Assembly: GCA_038327655.1 (NCBI GenBank)
Contig: JBBQLG010000012.1
Span: forward strand, 1 to 64,000
Length of the DNA: 64,000 nt
Direction of reading: 5' to 3'
Source: JBBQLG01 sp038327655
Lineage (GTDB): Bacteria; Bacteroidota; Bacteroidia; Cytophagales; Spirosomataceae
Below are positions 59,804-64,000 of the stretch, piece after piece (within the stretch, counting starts at the first letter, position 1; every line of letters starts with the position of its first letter). Below the pieces are notes generated by a model, which searched no databases, was not told where the DNA came from, and saw nothing but the letters and a program-made list of their open reading frames with translations. The position numbers and the translations under genes were made by a program.

Positions 59804-61102
59804 ATGAACGTCAACCGGATCGGGCTACACACAAAAGCGACCGTCTTGTTTGTGGATATGAACAGTTTCTTCGCCAGTTGCGAACAACAGGATAACTACC
59901 TGCTCCGGGGACGACCTGTGGCGGTCTGCGTGTACACATCGGGCCCACGAAGTTGTGTGATTGCGCCATCCATCGAGGCCAAGCAGCGGGGCGTTAAAAC
60001 GGGCATGAAATTAGCCGAAGCTGCCCTGCTTTGCCCTGACCTGATTCCGGTGGAGACGCACCCGGCGCGGTACCGGGCCTATCACCTCAGAATCATTGGG
60101 GTGCTGAAACGGTTTGCCGACGATGTGCTGCCCAAAAGCATCGACGAAGCTATTGTGGACCTAACGCAGTACCAGCTTGCCTACAGCGATATGGAGGCCG
60201 TGGCGCGCAGCATCAAACACGCGATCCGAAAGGATGTGGGCGATTACCTGCGCTGTTCCATCGGGGTGGCACCCAACGCATTTCTGGCCAAATTAGCCTC
60301 CAACCTGCAAAAGCCGGACGGGTTGGTAACCATCACGCCCGATAACATCGACGCGGTATTAACGCCACTTAAACTTACCGACCTGCCCGGCATTGGCACT
60401 CGCATGGCCGACCGGCTCATTACCGGCGGAATTTTAACGCCATTGGATTTACGCCATGCTTCGCCCGACCGTTTGCGAACGGTTTGCCGCAGCATCGTGG
60501 GCTGGCACTGGCATTTACGGCTCAACTTCGGCGGGGAGGTCGATCTGGGTACGACCGGTACCAAAAGCATGCAGGCCATCCGGTCGGTCTCGACCGAACA
60601 ACGCCGATCCCCCGAAACGCTCGACCAACTCCTGCAGGCCCTGTGCCTGAAAATCGAATGCCGACTGATGGGACAGGATACGTTCTGCCGGAAACTGTCG
60701 TGTTACGTCCGCTACCGGAACGGGCAGCAATACAATGATGAGATCGTATTTGGTGAGCCGGTGCAGGATGGTATGGAGTTCTACACGCTCCTGAAACGGC
60801 GAATGGAGCGGTACCGGCAAACGCACCAGTGCGAGCCGTTGCTGAACGACGAGGTGCGGCAAATTGGGATAGGGGTGTATGATTTTACCCCCGCCGAATT
60901 GGTGCAGTATTCGATGTTCGAGAACAGCAGCCGTAAGGACAAATGGCGAAAAACGCTGTACGCTGTCAAAGACCGGTTCGGCAGTGACAAACTCATGCGG
61001 GCGGCCGAACTGCAAACGGGCGGCTCGTTCACCGACCTGATCGGGTTCGGCTCCATCCGGGAGCTGCATACCGACCCGGCGGGGCTGGACGACGACGAGT
61101 GA
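59804..61102 (+). CDS. Y-family translesion DNA polymerase (DinB/UmuC-like)
   Basis: 432 residues. Catalytic Asp18 lies in LFVDMNSFFASCEQQ, and the second acidic pair is in PKSIDEAIVDL (about 110-121). CVIAPSIEAKQRGVKTGMKLAEA, RCSIGVAPNAFLAKLASNLQKPDGL and the helix-hairpin-helix LPGIGTRMADRL follow, with a little-finger domain after about 250. It copies damaged DNA with low fidelity. The divergent S24 gene looks like its own repressor; the pairing recalls umuDC. Confidence 0.92.
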   Translation: MNVNRIGLHTKATVLFVDMNSFFASCEQQDNYLLRGRPVAVCVYTSGPRSCVIAPSIEAKQRGVKTGMKLAEAALLCPDLIPVETHPARYRAYHLRIIGVLKRFADDVLPKSIDEAIVDLTQYQLAYSDMEAVARSIKHAIRKDVGDYLRCSIGVAPNAFLAKLASNLQKPDGLVTITPDNIDAVLTPLKLTDLPGIGTRMADRLITGGILTPLDLRHASPDRLRTVCRSIVGWHWHLRLNFGGEVDLGTTGTKSMQAIRSVSTEQRRSPETLDQLLQALCLKIECRLMGQDTFCRKLSCYVRYRNGQQYNDEIVFGEPVQDGMEFYTLLKRRMERYRQTHQCEPLLNDEVRQIGIGVYDFTPAELVQYSMFENSSRKDKWRKTLYAVKDRFGSDKLMRAAELQTGGSFTDLIGFGSIRELHTDPAGLDDDE

Positions 61103-61115
61103 GGCAGTTTTTGGC

Positions 61116-61123
61116 TAAGTTTG
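61116..61123 (+). promoter_or_regulatory. Putative -7 box (TAAGTTTG) for the M28 gene
   Basis: Exact TAnnTTTG match 25 bp before the ATG at 61148, just after the polymerase stop. Confidence 0.5.
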
Positions 61124-61147
61124 CGCCATACTTAAATCCCCTTTCTC

Positions 61148-62671
61148 ATGCGTTTTCAATTACTCCTGTCGGGTCTGCTCCTGGGCGGGCTGTCCATCGC
61201 TGCCAACGCGCAGCCGCGCCGGGCTGCGGCCACGGCACCGCTTCCAGAATTCAGCCTGACCCGCGCCGAAACCGAAGCGCACATCCGGTTTCTGGCTGCG
61301 GACGAACTCATGGGCCGTCGCACGGGTGAACCGGGCAACCTGGTAGCCGCCCGATATATTGCCGAACAGTTTCGGATGCTGGGCCTGAAAAAAGCCGGGT
61401 CTGCCGCCGATTATTACCAGCCGGTGCCGCTCTTAGTGGTTAAACCCGTGGCGTCGGGCATGTTGCTGACCGGAAAAGATACGCTGACCGCGGGTAAACA
61501 GTTCGTTGTCATCGCCGGACCCAAAACCGACCTGACCGCTGGTATCGTCTACGCCGGTTACGGCCTGACGGACAGTGAGGACGGCTACAAGGGGCAGGAC
61601 GTAAAAGGGAAAATCGTGGTGACGCAGGTAGGGTCACCCGATGCCAAATCGCCCCGCGACATGATTGCGGCCATGCAGACCAAGCGCAAAATGGCCGCGC
61701 AGAAAGGAGCCGCCGGTCTGATTGAACTCGTTACGGGGGCTGGTTTGCCGTGGGGTATGGCGAGCCGCTATTTCGGGGGCGAAAGCCTGTCGATCCTCCC
61801 CGACGGCGACGATCCGGCCAAAACGCCGTTGCTCCACATCTGGGCGGATAATGGCAAAAATCAGTTGGCGTCGCTGAAAGAAGCGGGTCAGTCAGTTACC
61901 GTCCGCTCCACCGGGAGGCCCCAATCGGTAGTCAACGCTGTCAATGTAGCGGGTATCGTGGAAGGCACGGACCCAAAACTAAAGAACGAATACGTCCTGC
62001 TCACGGCCCACTTCGACCACATCGGCACCACCCACACGGGCGCAACCGCCCCGGCCGGTACCGACACCATTTTCAACGGTGCCCGTGATAATGCAATGGG
62101 CACGGTAGCGCTCCTGGATGCGGCCAAAGCGTTGCAGGCCAAACCGCCCAAACGCTCGGTTATAATCGTGGCCCTGACGGGCGAAGAAGTCGGCTTGCTT
62201 GGTAGCCGATACTATGCCGAACACCCGTTAGTGCCCCTGAAACAGACCGTTTTTGACATGAACATCGACGGTGCGGGCTACAACGACACCACATTGGTAT
62301 CCGTAATTGGCCTGGAGCGGACGGGCGCGAAGGCTGAAATTGATCAGGCCTGTAAAGCGTTTGGGCTGACTACGTTCAACGACCCCGCCCCGGAGCAGGG
62401 TTTGTTCGACCGTTCCGACAACGTCAGCTTTGCGGCCAAAGGAGTGCCCGCTCCCACGTTTTCGCCGGGTTTCAAAACGTTCGACGAGGAAATTCAGCGC
62501 AACTACCACAAGGTTTCCGACAACCCCGATACCATCGACTTCAGCTACCTGCTCAAATTCTGTCAGGCATATACCTATGCCGCCCGCCTGATTGCCGATA
62601 AAGCGACCCGCCCGCAGTGGATTACCGGCGATAAGTATGAAGCCGCCGGTCAGGCCTTATATGGCAAGTAA
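61148..62671 (+). CDS. Secreted M28 family zinc aminopeptidase with PA domain
   Basis: 507 residues: signal peptide (FQLLLSGLLLGGLSIAANAQ), an N-terminal peptidase start (ETEAHIRFLAADELMGRRTGEPGNLVAARYIAEQFRMLGLK), a PA domain insert (about 125-250; GKIVVTQVGSPDAKSPRDM), then the M28 core with the zinc ligands in TAHFDHIG, GARDNAMGTVALL and ALTGEEVGLLGSRYYAE, and a terminal zinc His in NYHKVSDNPDTIDF. It removes N-terminal residues from peptides outside the cytoplasm. Confidence 0.92.
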   Translation: MRFQLLLSGLLLGGLSIAANAQPRRAAATAPLPEFSLTRAETEAHIRFLAADELMGRRTGEPGNLVAARYIAEQFRMLGLKKAGSAADYYQPVPLLVVKPVASGMLLTGKDTLTAGKQFVVIAGPKTDLTAGIVYAGYGLTDSEDGYKGQDVKGKIVVTQVGSPDAKSPRDMIAAMQTKRKMAAQKGAAGLIELVTGAGLPWGMASRYFGGESLSILPDGDDPAKTPLLHIWADNGKNQLASLKEAGQSVTVRSTGRPQSVVNAVNVAGIVEGTDPKLKNEYVLLTAHFDHIGTTHTGATAPAGTDTIFNGARDNAMGTVALLDAAKALQAKPPKRSVIIVALTGEEVGLLGSRYYAEHPLVPLKQTVFDMNIDGAGYNDTTLVSVIGLERTGAKAEIDQACKAFGLTTFNDPAPEQGLFDRSDNVSFAAKGVPAPTFSPGFKTFDEEIQRNYHKVSDNPDTIDFSYLLKFCQAYTYAARLIADKATRPQWITGDKYEAAGQALYGK

Positions 62672-62727
62672 GCCGACAAACTATTGCGGCACCGGCATCG
62701 TTTATAGCGTATAGCACACGACCCAAT

Positions 62728-62961
62728 ATGGTAGCCAAATATCTGTTTCTCGCCTTTCTGATTATCGTTTTCGTGCCGCCCGTACGACGGTTTGTCTTCT
62801 ATTTGCTGGTCGGCCGACAGTTGATAAAGGAGCAGGAGAAGCAGTCGGGCCAAACCCGGCGCAAACCATCGGGTGGTAACGTCAACGTCGATTCTGCCCC
62901 GCCTAAAAAGGACACGAACCTGAAAGGGGGCGAATACGTCGATTACGAAGAAATCAAATAG
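62728..62961 (+). CDS. DUF4834 family small membrane protein
   Basis: 77 residues. One N-terminal membrane segment (VAKYLFLAFLIIVFVPPVRRFVFYLLVG, 2-29) is followed by a basic, disordered tail that ends in the conserved GGEYVDYEEIK. This length and tail match DUF4834, common in Bacteroidota and of unknown function. It lies 56 bp after the M28 gene on the same strand. Confidence 0.85.
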   Translation: MVAKYLFLAFLIIVFVPPVRRFVFYLLVGRQLIKEQEKQSGQTRRKPSGGNVNVDSAPPKKDTNLKGGEYVDYEEIK

Positions 62962-62962
62962 C

Positions 62963-63033
62963 CATTAGTAGTAAGGGGTTAGTGGGTAGTACGCTGTTGC
63001 GAAGCACTACCCACTAACCCCTTGCTACTAATG
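62963..63033. repeat. 28-bp inverted repeat, TTAGTGGGTAGT family (copy C)
   Basis: Left arm 62963-62990 and right arm 63006-63033 pair with one mismatch; core AAGGGGTTAGTGGGTAGT, 15-nt loop. It fills the gap between the DUF4834 gene and a convergent lipoprotein gene and may terminate both. Confidence 0.7.
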
Positions 63034-63043
63034 ACTGATAATC

Positions 63044-63436
63044 TTACTGCGATTCGGTCCGGTAGCGCACCGCCATCGCGTTCATCTGGTAGCCACTCGA
63101 ATCGACCGACGTGAAATACTGGTAATGCACTTTTACCAACGCGTCGGCCCCCATCTTTTTCGCATCCATCGTCAGCTTGGCCAATAGCAGTTCTTTTTCC
63201 TGCATGGTGTTGCCGCGCCCTACCGTTTTGCCGCCGATGTTGCGCTGTGGGTTGCTGGCAATGGATTCCGTACGGTGCGACTCTAAGGGTTGCAGTTCTT
63301 CATAGGGCCTTTCCGGGCGTTGATTGTCATAAAACACATCGACGGGGTAGTGCGGGTAACGGGTAATGGCAACGACCGGTTTGAAACAGGCGGACAGGCT
63401 ACCGGCGAGGCAAATCAGGAGTAGTATCGTTCTCAT
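63044..63436 (-). CDS. Small lipoprotein of unknown function
   Basis: 130 residues from the ATG at 63436 (MRTILLLICLAGSLSACFKP), with a lipobox LSAC and acylated Cys17. The C-terminal half (LAKLTMDAKKMGADALVKVHYQYFTSVDSSGYQMNAMAVRYR) has the KMGADALVxVxY..x..G..AVR pattern of small YbjQ- or DUF4156-like proteins, but I cannot place it firmly. It lies between a palindromic repeat and purN. Confidence 0.7.
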   Translation of the reverse strand: MRTILLLICLAGSLSACFKPVVAITRYPHYPVDVFYDNQRPERPYEELQPLESHRTESIASNPQRNIGGKTVGRGNTMQEKELLLAKLTMDAKKMGADALVKVHYQYFTSVDSSGYQMNAMAVRYRTESQ

Positions 63437-63465
63437 GGACAAGGCTATTTTCTGGATAACGCAAG

Positions 63466-64000
63466 TTACACATCCGGCGTTATCCGCCCTAACACCATAT
63501 CCACCACGCGGGGATAATGGGCGTACTCGAGTTCGTGAATCTTCTGCGCCACGTCGTCGGCCTTATCCGTTGGCCCGACGGGGCTGGCGGCCTGAAAAAT
63601 AATCTGTCCTTCGTCGTAGTGCTCATTCACAAAATGAATCGTGATACCGGTTTCGGCTTCTCCGGCTGCCACTACGGCGTCGTGCACGTGATGCCCGTAC
63701 ATGCCCTTGCCGCCAAATTTGGGCAACAACGCGGGGTGAATGTTGATGATTCGGCCCGGAAACGCCCGCACTAACGCAGCCGGGACGAGCCACATGAACC
63801 CGGCCAATACCACCAGATCAATGCGCTGCTGTTGCAGGAAGGCCACGATTTTATCCGTATCGTAAAACGTGGTCCGGTCGAAGAGCAGCACCGGAATATG
63901 GAGTCGCCTGGCCCGGTCAATTACGCCCGCTTTGGGATTGTTGGATAAGATCAGCGATACCTCCACGTCGGTGCGGTCGGCGAAATACGTGGCGATCTGT
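63466..64000 (-). CDS. purN: Phosphoribosylglycinamide formyltransferase PurN (5' end cut by window edge)
   Basis: GAR transformylase of purine synthesis, using 10-formyl-THF. The frame is open to the right edge; it reads QIATYFADRTDVEVSLILSNNPKAGVIDRARRLHIP. The GTG at 63966 is an internal Val, not the start. Conserved catalytic parts are visible: LAGFMWLVPAALVRAFPGRIINIHPALLPKFGGKGMYGHHVH (Asn, His) and TGITIHFVNEHYDEGQIIFQ (Asp). Roughly the first 15-20 residues are missing. Confidence 0.94.
   Translation of the reverse strand, partial: QIATYFADRTDVEVSLILSNNPKAGVIDRARRLHIPVLLFDRTTFYDTDKIVAFLQQQRIDLVVLAGFMWLVPAALVRAFPGRIINIHPALLPKFGGKGMYGHHVHDAVVAAGEAETGITIHFVNEHYDEGQIIFQAASPVGPTDKADDVAQKIHELEYAHYPRVVDMVLGRITPDV

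Noticed and set aside
1..64000. Insertion sequences, prophage, CRISPR, rRNA and riboswitches
   Set aside because: Looked for transposase, integrase and phage motifs, repeat-spacer arrays, rRNA and known aptamer-like leaders; none seen.

Overview
The window reads as a chromosomal segment of a moderately GC-rich Bacteroidota, most like the Cytophagales (Spirosoma and relatives). The signs are: repeated TAnnTTTG -7 boxes typical of Bacteroidota promoters; a GldB gliding lipoprotein; PorT-type outer-membrane barrels; phylum-typical small families (DUF4293, DUF4834, DUF2795); a GT3 glycogen synthase; M13 and M28 secreted peptidases; and a carotenoid locus headed by a sigma factor. I see no insertion sequence, prophage, CRISPR array or rRNA. 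This is mostly core chromosome with short operons, many of them closed by strong hairpin terminators.

Layout. 1-7.6 kb: recQ (cut by the left edge), kdsD, a DUF4293 membrane protein, mnmD, then a leftward group of two Fe-S electron-transfer proteins, a small protein often misnamed an ABC transporter ATPase, and a free methionine sulfoxide reductase. 7.7 kb: tRNA-Phe(GAA) with its own promoter and terminator. 8-13.1 kb: a leftward group of gldB, an MsbA-like ABC exporter, a Fur-family regulator and a membrane-anchored MutS-like ATPase. 13.1-17.5 kb: a porin-like barrel, a DUF4160/DUF2442 pair whose first gene is broken by a frameshift, a glycogen synthase and a glycosylasparaginase. 17.6-29.3 kb: purU, a sodium/solute symporter, cutC, a DUF2795 protein, glpD, crtZ, an AlbA_2 protein, a thioredoxin, an M13 peptidase, a transglutaminase and an epimerase.

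29.3-36.5 kb: an ECF-like sigma factor followed by crtI and crtB (carotenoid synthesis; crtZ lies 7 kb away and a polyprenyl synthase and ispE 13-15 kb further on), then gatB, a TlpA-like thioredoxin and proC. 36.7-53.5 kb: a duplicated DUF4394 lipoprotein, an aldo/keto reductase, a barrel protein, an acyl-CoA dehydrogenase, a sigma/anti-sigma pair, a PorE-like OmpA protein, ispE, a cytochrome oxidase subunit III, a polyprenyl synthase, a rhomboid protease, a membrane LytTR regulator, and a MarR regulator upstream of a FadN-type beta-oxidation enzyme.

53.8-64 kb holds the two most interesting loci. The first (53.8-58.9 kb) places a COG4315-type lipoprotein, an ECF sigma factor, a protein joining an inner-membrane regulator-like N-terminus to an outer-membrane barrel, a Rieske lipoprotein, a His-rich membrane protein and a YceI protein in one direction. 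It looks like an envelope redox module with its own sigma factor. The second (58.9-61.1 kb) is a divergent pair of an HTH-S24 (LexA/UmuD-like) repressor and a Y-family DNA polymerase with repeated TTGTAnTACAA operators between them. The right end carries an M28 peptidase, a DUF4834 protein, a small lipoprotein and purN, cut by the right edge.
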